A DNA stretch of 5,239 bases from Gammaproteobacteria bacterium (GTDB lineage Bacteria; Pseudomonadota; Gammaproteobacteria; UBA9339). The position numbers and the translations under genes are program-made. The notes below the pieces were generated by a model that was given only the letters and a program-made list of their open reading frames with translations, ran no database searches and had not been told where the DNA came from. The number at the start of each line of letters is the position of its first letter. The stretch's first letter is position 1. The DNA lies in assembly GCA_018814965.1 (NCBI GenBank), contig JAHIYS010000179.1, positions 1 to 5,239 on the forward strand, read 5' to 3'. Positions 1 through 5,168 of this stretch are shown here, piece after piece.

Positions 1-519
1 ATTAATATTTTTCTCTTAGGCTGTGCTGATAACCCAGAAAGGCTGGGGATCAGTGAGGATGAGTGGTCGAGTTATAGTAGGGAGAAACAAGAATCCTTGC
101 TTGCTAACTACAATAAAATTTCCAAAGAGCGCAGACGAATGATAGCTGAGCAAGAAAACAATGGGTTAAATATAGAGGTTTTAGAGGTAAATATTCGTGA
201 TGGAAAAATTATGTTGCCGCCAGCATTTGTTAATTGGCAAAGATATAAGCCGGTACATTTCGAGATTTCTAAAGGAGAATGTCAAGATATTAAACTGACT
301 TGTTTGTTTAATGATGATGCTAAAACTACTTTGGGAGTTTGTTATAATAATAACAAACTTTATTTGGATCCTAGTCGTTATGAGACTATAAGTGGAATAG
401 GCGCCGTTAGTATACCGTTTTCCCCATTATGGATGACTGGATTTGTTTATAAAGGGATTAATAGTACCGGTTATGTTAGATTTAATGATGTTACGGTAGA
501 GGTTAAACAAAAGACGTAA
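1..519 (+). CDS. Putative lipoprotein of unknown function, 5' end outside the window
   Basis: The frame is open from base 1, so the true start lies upstream; the in-frame TTG at 97 is an internal codon, not the start. The first visible residues are the end of a hydrophobic segment running into a lipobox (Phe-Leu-Leu-Gly-Cys; Cys codon at 22-24), so the protein should be cleaved by signal peptidase II and lipid-anchored, probably in the outer membrane. The mature part is about 165 residues. It begins with a charged, probably helical stretch (NPERLGISEDEWSSY, then a Lys/Arg/Glu-rich segment to about codon 55). A likely beta-rich domain follows, with two Cys (ECQD, LTCLF) that could form a disulfide, plus a third Cys (GVCYN). 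I do not recognise a named family. The LGIS-x-x-EW-x-x-Y pattern after the lipobox resembles small lipoproteins of Legionella-like bacteria, but that is recollection. The gene ends 39 bases before the PLP enzyme, close enough for co-transcription. Confidence 0.75.
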   Translation: MNIFLLGCADNPERLGISEDEWSSYSREKQESLLANYNKISKERRRMIAEQENNGLNIEVLEVNIRDGKIMLPPAFVNWQRYKPVHFEISKGECQDIKLTCLFNDDAKTTLGVCYNNNKLYLDPSRYETISGIGAVSIPFSPLWMTGFVYKGINSTGYVRFNDVTVEVKQKT

Positions 520-558
520 AATAGGAAATATTAACTAAAAGATAGAATAGGTGATTAT

Positions 559-1482
559 ATGAAAACAACTCTTGAATTTAAAACTTTTTTAGATCGTATT
601 GGTAATACACCGCTTGCAAAAATTGATTTTGATACTAAGGCTACTATTTTAGCTAAATTAGAATGTCTTAATCCTGGCGGTAGTATTAAAGATCGTTCCG
701 CATTATTTATGGTTCAAGAGGCTGAGCGCAGTGGTAAATTGCGTCCTGGTGGAACAATTGTTGAAGCATCATCTGGTAATCAAGGTATTGCTTTAGCCAT
801 GATAGGTGCGGTGAAAGGTTATAATGTTATTATCACGGTTCCAAATAGAACGAGCGTAGAGAAGGTTTCCGCTTTACAAGCTTATGGAGCTAAAGTTTTT
901 GTTTGTCCCGATACCGATGATCTGCATCATCCTGATGGTTATCACGCTAAGGCTGAAGAATTATATAAAAAAATCCCTGGTTCTTATATGCCTAATCAAT
1001 ATTATAATACTGAAAATCCTAAGGCGCATTACTTAACTACTGGGCCTGAAATATGGGAACAAACAGGTGGCAAGCTTACTCATTGTTTTATAGGTATGGG
1101 AAGTTGCGGTACCATTTCAGGAATTGGTAGATACTTAAAAGAGCAAAATAGTAACATCAAGATTATTGGAATTGATGCTGCAACATCTAAGCTATCTATG
1201 CCGGATAATCCTAAAGCATATAAAACTGAAGGGATAGGTGTTGATGTTATTGGTGAGACTCTTGATCGTGAAGTTGTTGATGAGATTATCCCAGTTGTGG
1301 ATGATGATGCATTTGAGATGACTAGAGCGTTAGCTAAAAAAGGTTATTTGGTTGGTTTATCTAGCGGAGCTGTGATGCAAGGAGTTTCTGAATACGCCCC
1401 TAAGCTAAATGAAGATGATATTGTTGTGGTTATTTTTGCTGATTCTGGAAGAGCATATTTGAGCAAGGTGTTTAATCTGTAA
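559..1482 (+). CDS. Cysteine synthase / cystathionine beta-synthase family PLP enzyme (catalytic domain only)
   Basis: Fold-type II PLP enzyme of the O-acetylserine sulfhydrylase/cystathionine beta-synthase group, expected to do a beta-replacement on serine or an activated serine in the cytoplasm (cysteine or cystathionine formation). Visible motifs in order: substrate-entry sequence IGNTPL (14-19); GGSIKDR with the Schiff-base lysine K44; substrate loop SSGNQG (71-76), where the family usually has TSGNTG; phosphate-binding loop GSCGT (181-185), usually GTGGT; EGIG (224-227); GLSSGA (266-271); and the C-terminal DSGR-x-YLSK (295-303), with S296 placed to contact the pyridine nitrogen. The ending YLSKVFN and the YHAKA-x(11)-MPNQY region resemble cystathionine beta-synthases more than CysK/CysM. 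The length of 307 matches a bare catalytic domain, without the regulatory CBS pair or the haem segment. The start is ATG with AGGTGA four bases upstream. The changed loops leave the exact substrate open. Confidence 0.88.
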   Translation: MKTTLEFKTFLDRIGNTPLAKIDFDTKATILAKLECLNPGGSIKDRSALFMVQEAERSGKLRPGGTIVEASSGNQGIALAMIGAVKGYNVIITVPNRTSVEKVSALQAYGAKVFVCPDTDDLHHPDGYHAKAEELYKKIPGSYMPNQYYNTENPKAHYLTTGPEIWEQTGGKLTHCFIGMGSCGTISGIGRYLKEQNSNIKIIGIDAATSKLSMPDNPKAYKTEGIGVDVIGETLDREVVDEIIPVVDDDAFEMTRALAKKGYLVGLSSGAVMQGVSEYAPKLNEDDIVVVIFADSGRAYLSKVFNL

Positions 1483-1621
1483 AGATAAGCCTAAAAAGAG
1501 CGGCTGCAAACGTAGAAAGAGTGTTTAGCATAATGAGCCAATTTTTTGTCATTGTTGTATTAGCTTATAAGTATATTGTGATCTAGTTGTTGGTTGTCAG
1601 GACTTGAACCCTTTTTTAGAG

Positions 1622-1764
1622 TTGCTTTATACGACCGAAGCAATAACACCAGGCCTTTAGTTGTGGATGAATTAGTTTTCTCAGCTTTAGCTGAGACGGT
1701 TGTATTGCGACCAAAATCCCGTAGGGAATAAGACTACAGGTCTACCAGTGGGTATCTATAGATA
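1622..1764. other. Chain of short hairpins; candidate structured leader RNA, small RNA or palindromic repeat
   Basis: Inverted repeats read directly from the sequence are: TTGCTT 1622-1627 with AAGCAA 1638-1643 (loop 10); TCTCAGC 1679-1685 with GCTGAGA 1690-1696 (7 bp, loop TTTA, the strongest); GGTTG 1698-1702 with CGACC 1708-1712 (one G-U pair); TCCC 1717-1720 with GGGA 1724-1727; AGAC 1731-1734 with GTCT 1740-1743; TACC 1743-1746 with GGTA 1751-1754; and the perfect palindrome TATCTATAGATA 1753-1764. From 1679 to 1764 almost every base lies in a stem or loop. The chain stops 8 bases before the Shine-Dalgarno of the glycosyltransferase gene, so it would sit in its 5' leader if transcription starts upstream. 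I recognise no known RNA family, and each single stem apart from the 7-bp one is weak. Confidence 0.4.
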
Positions 1765-1771
1765 ATTATAT

Positions 1772-1777
1772 AAGGTG
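1772..1777 (+). promoter_or_regulatory. Ribosome binding site fixing the glycosyltransferase start at 1784
   Basis: AAGGTG lies six bases before ATG 1784. The alternative in-frame GTG at 1775 lies inside this site and has no site of its own, so ATG 1784 is chosen. The resulting N-terminus is a clean signal peptide. Confidence 0.7.
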
Positions 1778-1783
1778 TATGCT

Positions 1784-3538
1784 ATGAAAGTTTATTTAGG
1801 TTGCCTGGTTAACAAATCTCTTGTTATCTTAGTAATCGCGGTGTTTTCCCTGCTTTCCCCATGTTCTTTTGCAGATAATGGGGTAGAGGATTTGAGGGAA
1901 GCTATAAGAAAAAATAATGCTGAAGAAGTTAAGCATTTGTTGGGCGAAGGGGTTGATTCTAATAAATCGCACGGATTTTTGGAAATGCCTTCTTGTGATA
2001 TTAGCAAGTTATTGCTTGATAATGATAAAAACCCAATGAATCCTAGTACATTTCTCGAATTTGTATCCTCGCCAGCTCTAATTGAGGTGTATGATTCAGT
2101 AACAAAGACATTTAAGGTTGATGATAAGTTATCAGAAAGACAGCTTGAATTGGCAAGATGGGTCATTGAGGAGAAAGGTGCAGATCCTAATACGATTTAT
2201 TTATCTGCATTGCCATCAATGGAATTGAGTAAATTGTTGCTTGATAATAACAAAATTACAATGCATCCGGATTATTTTTTGAAAATAATTTTGGGAGCAA
2301 ATGTCAAAAGAACTGATTTTGAAACTGGGCATAAAAAATTTGATGATGAGTTGCTGTCTAAGCAGCTTAATTTAGCTAAATGGGCAATTGAAGAAAAAGG
2401 GGCAAGCCTAAATGATTCGCTAATCTATATAGCTGCAAATTCACATTTACATGTTTTTGGAAATGATCTTATAGATAGTTTAAACCATGAGCTTCTAAAG
2501 TTGTTATTCGATCAAGCAATTGACCCTGGATTATTTTGTAAGTATTTGCGTGTTTATGGTAACGCTTATTATAAGGAGAATGGGATAGAGAGTTTTGCGC
2601 ATGATGGTTATTTGACTCTTGAGCAGGCGTATAAAAATTTAAATGTTAAAAAATCCTCTGAACCTAGAGTCCCAAGAATTGTTAATTATGTATGGTTGAC
2701 GAATGATGTTCAAAGAAGAGAGCTGTTTTCTGAAGATATTGCTAATGTTATTAAAACCAAGAAATTTTTTGCTCAGAGTGGTAAGGAGTGGCAACATATT
2801 GTATGGACTAACGATAAAACTCTTATACCAAAATCTGTTGAAAAGTTAGAGGCTGAGGGAATTCTGGTGAGAGAGATGTCTGAAGTGCAGGGCGAGTTGC
2901 AGCTATATGATGAGGTAATGAATTTAATAGAACAGGCTAAATGGGGGATGGCTGCTGATGCTTTAAAATATGACGTTACTTATTACTTGGGAGGGGTTTG
3001 TGTAGATGTTGATTATTGTTTTATGCAAAACATTGAAGATATAATATATCGCTATGATTTTTATATTGCGAATTCTGATACAAATAATTTTTTTATTGCA
3101 AAGCCTAAACATGCTGTTTTAAATGAAGCATTACGTTTGGTTAAGAGAAATCTAAATAATCCACCGGAGCACGTTACTCTTTTTAAAAACAAGGATGTTA
3201 GAGATAAAACATATCGAACAACGGTTATTCCTTTTCATGATGCATACTACAGATTCGCTAATAGCAATGGCACGGTTGATATAAGATATCCTTCTAAGTC
3301 TGGCTCAAGTGATAATTTTGCATACAACGGTAAAATCGATCCCAGCTCTTTTAAAGAGAAAGACATGGGTATGGGTGTTTTTTTGAAGCAATATTTGCCC
3401 TGTGAAGAGGATTTAGATTTTTTTGCAAAGGTACTTGATAGAATTAAATTTGTAAAACAACACGATGTGTTTGTGGCGCCGGAAAGCATGATTGGTACAG
3501 ACATTGATAGCTCAACTTATCAGAGTTGGGTTGATTAA
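1784..3538 (+). CDS. Secreted ankyrin-like protein with C-terminal TcdA/TcdB-type DXD glycosyltransferase domain
   Basis: A 584-residue protein with three visible parts. (1) A Sec signal peptide: basic start, hydrophobic core about 12-27, likely cleavage after SFA (A30/D31). (2) A helical repeat half: one ankyrin-like unit at about 34-60 (EEVKHLLGEGVDSN), then two copies of a unit of about 75 residues beginning KLLLDN (75 and 150) and ending W-x-IEEKGA (126 and 200), with a trailing half unit near 236-243. (3) A glycosyltransferase domain from about 294: VPRIVNYVWL (296-305, typical strand 1 with Trp304), AADALKYD (390-397), GGVCVDVD (403-410) with the DXD motif D408-V409-D410 that binds metal and nucleotide sugar, NNFFIAKP after it, and a conserved-looking Ser-Trp at the extreme C-terminus (YQSWVD). 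This matches the Gly_transf_sug / clostridial toxin catalytic family, which moves a sugar from a nucleotide sugar to protein or glycan. The ankyrin part probably binds the target. The signal peptide implies action outside the cytoplasm (periplasm, medium or host). Target and sugar are unknown. Confidence 0.82.
   Translation: MKVYLGCLVNKSLVILVIAVFSLLSPCSFADNGVEDLREAIRKNNAEEVKHLLGEGVDSNKSHGFLEMPSCDISKLLLDNDKNPMNPSTFLEFVSSPALIEVYDSVTKTFKVDDKLSERQLELARWVIEEKGADPNTIYLSALPSMELSKLLLDNNKITMHPDYFLKIILGANVKRTDFETGHKKFDDELLSKQLNLAKWAIEEKGASLNDSLIYIAANSHLHVFGNDLIDSLNHELLKLLFDQAIDPGLFCKYLRVYGNAYYKENGIESFAHDGYLTLEQAYKNLNVKKSSEPRVPRIVNYVWLTNDVQRRELFSEDIANVIKTKKFFAQSGKEWQHIVWTNDKTLIPKSVEKLEAEGILVREMSEVQGELQLYDEVMNLIEQAKWGMAADALKYDVTYYLGGVCVDVDYCFMQNIEDIIYRYDFYIANSDTNNFFIAKPKHAVLNEALRLVKRNLNNPPEHVTLFKNKDVRDKTYRTTVIPFHDAYYRFANSNGTVDIRYPSKSGSSDNFAYNGKIDPSSFKEKDMGMGVFLKQYLPCEEDLDFFAKVLDRIKFVKQHDVFVAPESMIGTDIDSSTYQSWVD
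2000..2413 (+). repeat. Internal protein-level tandem duplication (about 75-residue unit) in the glycosyltransferase gene
   Basis: Residues 73-136 and 148-210 align well: ISKLLLDNDK / LSKLLLDNNK, then M-x-P-x-x-FL, then LSERQLELARWVIEEKGA / LSKQLNLAKWAIEEKGA. The ends resemble the second helix and turn of ankyrin repeats (GADPN in copy 1). The DNA copies have diverged, so this is an old duplication. Confidence 0.65.
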
Positions 3539-3617
3539 AGTATTTAATTATGAATCTCTAGGGGCAGACTTTGAATTCTTTTTTGCGTAAATAAATTTAA
3601 GAAAACTGGAGAAATAT

Positions 3618-3848
3618 ATGCAGATATTAAATTATTCTGAGATTGTTAGCGTGAGTGGCGCAGTGAGTTGCTCCTGTTATGGTCAGAATAAAAGATTTGG
3701 AGCAAAGGTAGATGTGGTTTCAATTGGTCATTGCTATAATAAATGCTGCAACAGTCATGGTCAGTTACATTTTAATCATGCGTTTAAATACGATGGGATG
3801 ACGCATGAATGCTATGAATTCCTAGAATATTTGGAGAGCAAAGCTTAA
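3618..3848 (+). CDS. Bacteriocin-like Cys-rich peptide with a double-glycine-type (Gly-Ala) leader
   Basis: A 76-residue peptide. Its first 15 residues, MQILNYSEIVSVSGA, fit the leader rule of double-glycine peptides: Leu at -12, Asn/Ser at -11, Glu at -8, Ile/Leu at -7, Val/Ile at -4, Gly at -2, Ala/Gly at -1. Such leaders are cut by C39-type peptidase-ABC transporters during export, as in class II bacteriocins and microcins. The predicted 61-residue core has six Cys (18, 20, 39, 43, 44, 65) spaced C-x-C ... C-x3-CC ... C and five His (38, 47, 51, 54, 63). That could mean three disulfides, a bound metal, or modification. The C-terminus is acidic (EFLEYLESKA). The start is ATG with GGAGA six bases upstream. 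It lies 79 bases behind the glycosyltransferase on the same strand. No transporter, modifying enzyme or obvious immunity gene lies in the window. A small non-bacteriocin secreted or regulatory peptide remains possible. Confidence 0.65.
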   Translation: MQILNYSEIVSVSGAVSCSCYGQNKRFGAKVDVVSIGHCYNKCCNSHGQLHFNHAFKYDGMTHECYEFLEYLESKA

Positions 3849-3953
3849 AAATAGAAAGGGATTAAATCTAATTTTATATATTGTAAGATGAGGATTGATT
3901 TTTTCTAAAAACACGGTGATGCGAGTTGTTTTATTTTGCTAGATTATCGAGTT
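3849..3953. other. Short AT-rich intergenic spacer before comF
   Basis: About 100 bases. A possible weak -10 (TAAGAT, 3884-3889, with TG just before it) has no good -35. The short frame starting at ATG 3919 stops at TAG 3940 after seven codons (MRVVLFC). It overlaps the possible upstream starts of the ComF gene and is probably meaningless. No terminator-like stem follows the peptide gene. Confidence 0.4.
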
Positions 3954-4700
3954 ATGATCAGTCTTTTATGTCGACCAACCTGCGTTTTTTGTGATTCCAT
4001 AACTTATCGCAAATTAGATTTGTGTATGGTTTGTGAAGGGGAGTTACCCTTTTTAAAAAACTACTGTCAAAGGTGCGCCTCCCCACTGCCGCAAGGGCAG
4101 GATATTTGTGGCGCCTGTTTAGGTAATTCGTTACCTGCTATTAAAACCACAGTTCTTTTTCATTACGAACCTCCTATTGATAAATTAATAATGAATCTTA
4201 AATTTCATAATAATTTAATTGGAGCAAAAATATTGGGAGAGCTTTTAGGAGATCATTTATATAATCAATATCAAGCTGAAGCAAAGCCAGAGGTGATTAT
4301 TCCTATGCCGCTTCATTTTGCTAGATTACGTGAGCGTGGTTATAATCAATCATTAGAAATATCCCAGCCAATTGCGAAGAGATTAAAAATACCTATTGAT
4401 ATATTTAAGATCAAGAGATTAAAAAATACCGTGCCTCAGTCTAGATTAAATGCTAAAGAGAGGATTAAAAATGTTAAACATGCTTTTCATGTTGTAGGAG
4501 ATTTTAATTATCGTCATGTGGCAATAGTAGATGATGTAATTACTACTGGTAATACTGTTTTTGAGTTAAGCAAACTTTTATATGCGGTAGGGGCAACTAA
4601 GATAGAGATTTGGTGTTTGGCTAAGAGTCTATTCAAAAACTCAAATAGCCAGGTAGAAAATCCTCAGCTTGCCGGATTTTTAAATAGACTCAAAAAATAG
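3954..4700 (+). CDS. comF: ComF family protein (GntX-like, phosphoribosyltransferase fold)
   Basis: A 248-residue cytoplasmic protein, the usual length for ComF/GntX. The N-terminal zinc ribbon has four Cys pairs: CVFC (10-13), CMVC (24-27), CQRC (38-41), CGAC (52-55). The family linker FHYEPPIDKLIMNLKF follows, then IIPMPLHFARLRERGYNQS (115-133). The phosphoribosyl-pyrophosphate loop is AIVDDVITTGNT (190-201) with D193/D194, and the typical ending WCLAKS comes near the C-terminus. In other bacteria ComF is needed for natural transformation, acting on incoming single-stranded DNA, and E. coli GntX/ComF allows growth on DNA; the same role is inferred here. The start is uncertain. ATG 3954 gives the family-like start MISLLCRPTC but has no clear ribosome site. 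TTG 3936 would add six residues, and the frame is open back to the stop at 3906. No partner competence genes are in the window. Confidence 0.9.
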   Translation: MISLLCRPTCVFCDSITYRKLDLCMVCEGELPFLKNYCQRCASPLPQGQDICGACLGNSLPAIKTTVLFHYEPPIDKLIMNLKFHNNLIGAKILGELLGDHLYNQYQAEAKPEVIIPMPLHFARLRERGYNQSLEISQPIAKRLKIPIDIFKIKRLKNTVPQSRLNAKERIKNVKHAFHVVGDFNYRHVAIVDDVITTGNTVFELSKLLYAVGATKIEIWCLAKSLFKNSNSQVENPQLAGFLNRLKK

Positions 4701-4810
4701 GTTTTGGGTTTGTGAGTGATTGTTTAAGTGAAGAATTAACCCGCCAAAATAGAGCAAAGAGTTATTGGATGAATTAAAAACCACTGGGCCATCAAGGAGT
4801 TGGGTGTTAG

Positions 4811-4836
4811 AATGAAGGGGTCAGACCCCTTCTCTT
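4811..4836. repeat. Palindromic (REP-like) direct repeat, copy 1
   Basis: A 26-base segment identical to 4897-4922. Its core GAAGGGGTCAGACCCCTTC (4814-4832) is a perfect palindrome around a central A and forms a GC-rich hairpin of at least 7 bp. It resembles REP-type elements and could also end transcription of comF, which stops 110 bases upstream; the trailing TCTCTT is a poor U-run. Confidence 0.8.
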
Positions 4837-4840
4837 AATA

Positions 4841-4896
4841 TGGCGTCCCCAAGGGGGTTCGAACCCCTGTTACCGCCGTGAAAGGGCAGTGTCCTA
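4841..4896 (-). pseudogene. tRNA-Glu(UUC) 3' fragment lacking its first 20 bases
   Basis: Read on the minus strand, this is the last 56 bases of a tRNA-Glu. It has the end of the D-loop and the D-stem 3' side (TAGGAC), then the anticodon stem CTGCC/GGCGG enclosing loop CTTTCAC with anticodon TTC. The T-arm AGGGG-TTCGAAC-CCCCT, acceptor 3' strand TGGGGAC, discriminator G and an encoded CCA complete it. Every conserved position in this part is intact. The 5' acceptor strand and the D-stem 5' side are missing. In their place stands the palindromic repeat, whose arm (GACCCCTTC on the minus strand) happens to resemble a tRNA-Glu 5' end. If that arm is counted, the whole is only 68 bases, has a mismatched acceptor and lacks most of the D-arm. 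It therefore cannot make a normal tRNA-Glu. Confidence 0.75.
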
Positions 4897-4922
4897 AATG
4901 AAGGGGTCAGACCCCTTCTCTT
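4897..4922. repeat. Palindromic (REP-like) direct repeat, copy 2
   Basis: Exact copy of 4811-4836 in the same orientation, 86 bases further on. Palindrome core at 4900-4918. A further TGACCCC at 4923-4929 can also pair with the GGGGTCA of this copy (4903-4909), giving an alternative hairpin. Confidence 0.8.
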
Positions 4923-5082
4923 TGACCCCATTAACCTATCTTTTACGCCCCAACGATTTTTATGTTTATATGATCTGGCATAATATGGCGCGACAACCAG
5001 CATTGTTTCAACGGGTGTTTTTATGCTACCATTAAGCTATATCTATGCCGGCAATGCCAGAATAATAATGCGATATCAGTAA

Positions 5083-5112
5083 TTGTAGAGATGTTCATCA
5101 GGTGTATATGAT
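5083..5112 (+). promoter_or_regulatory. Possible sigma-70 promoter for the gene at 5169
   Basis: TTGTAG (5083-5088), an 18-base spacer and TATGAT (5107-5112; five of six matches to TATAAT). Transcription would start about 50 bases before the ATG. Read by eye only. Confidence 0.3.
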
Positions 5113-5157
5113 GTTGGCCAGAAAAAATAGTGGATGGCGCCTGGATTATTAAATAAA

Positions 5158-5163
5158 AGGGAG
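5158..5163 (+). promoter_or_regulatory. Strong ribosome binding site of the right-edge gene
   Basis: AGGGAG five bases before ATG 5169. This is the best Shine-Dalgarno in the window and the main reason to believe in the truncated gene. Confidence 0.65.
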
Positions 5164-5168
5164 TAGAA

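Larger units (their letters stand above)
1483..1783. other. Intergenic region with hairpin chain; no convincing gene
   Basis: Just after the PLP gene there is a weak inverted repeat (AGCC/GGCT around 1490-1505). At 1592-1617 a small stem (GGTT/AACC) is followed by CTTTTTT, a possible but weak terminator. A possible promoter lies around TTGTCA (1546-1551) with TATAAG or TATATT (1566-1577), but its spacing is not good in either pairing. From 1622 to 1764 short hairpins follow one another with little gap (described separately). The only plus-strand mini-ORF is 1533-1586 (17 hydrophobic residues), without a good ribosome site. On the minus strand a 57-codon frame is open at 1563-1733, but it has no ATG. 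Confidence 0.6.
4701..5168. other. Long non-coding stretch with tRNA remnant and palindromic repeats
   Basis: No real gene is seen in these 468 bases. From 4701 to 4810 all frames are broken by stops. From 4811 to 4929 lie two palindromic repeats around a tRNA-Glu fragment. From 4930 to 5080 there is only AT-rich sequence with small palindromes, such as TGCCGGCA at 5046-5053. From 5083 onward there is a possible promoter for the gene at the right edge. A minus-strand frame across 4821-5003 is built largely from the repeats and the tRNA piece and is not a gene. Confidence 0.7.

Noticed and set aside
1533..1586. 17-residue hydrophobic mini-ORF (MSQFFVIVVLAYKYIVI), possible leader peptide
   Set aside because: Only a distant purine run upstream, no attenuator-like codon run, and no clear link to the hairpins; could be chance in AT-rich DNA.
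1592..1612. Minus-strand GGGTTCAAGTCC followed by a CCA-like end, resembling a tRNA T-arm
   Set aside because: The T-stem pairs at only about three positions, and no anticodon arm or matching acceptor strand is found upstream on that strand.
1792..2166. Minus-strand open frame of 124 codons
   Set aside because: Lies opposite the N-terminal part of the secreted glycosyltransferase, which has a signal peptide, repeats and a good ribosome site; Ser/Leu/Thr-rich shadow frame.
3247..3504. Minus-strand open frame of 85 codons
   Set aside because: Shadow of the glycosyltransferase C-terminus; low-complexity Ser/Leu composition and no context.
3571..3597. TTGAAT ... TAAATT as a promoter for the Cys-rich peptide
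   Set aside because: The spacer is only 15 bases and the predicted start would fall almost on the ribosome site.
4742..4810. Short stretch reading SKELLDELKTTGPSRSWVLE in one plus frame, looking like a protein tail
   Set aside because: Preceded at once by an in-frame TAG and has no start or ribosome site; too short to call a gene remnant without a search.
4821..5003. Minus-strand open frame of 60 codons
   Set aside because: Its second half is simply the translation of the palindromic repeats and the tRNA fragment (GGNRGSNPLG is a usual artefact of tRNA T-arms).
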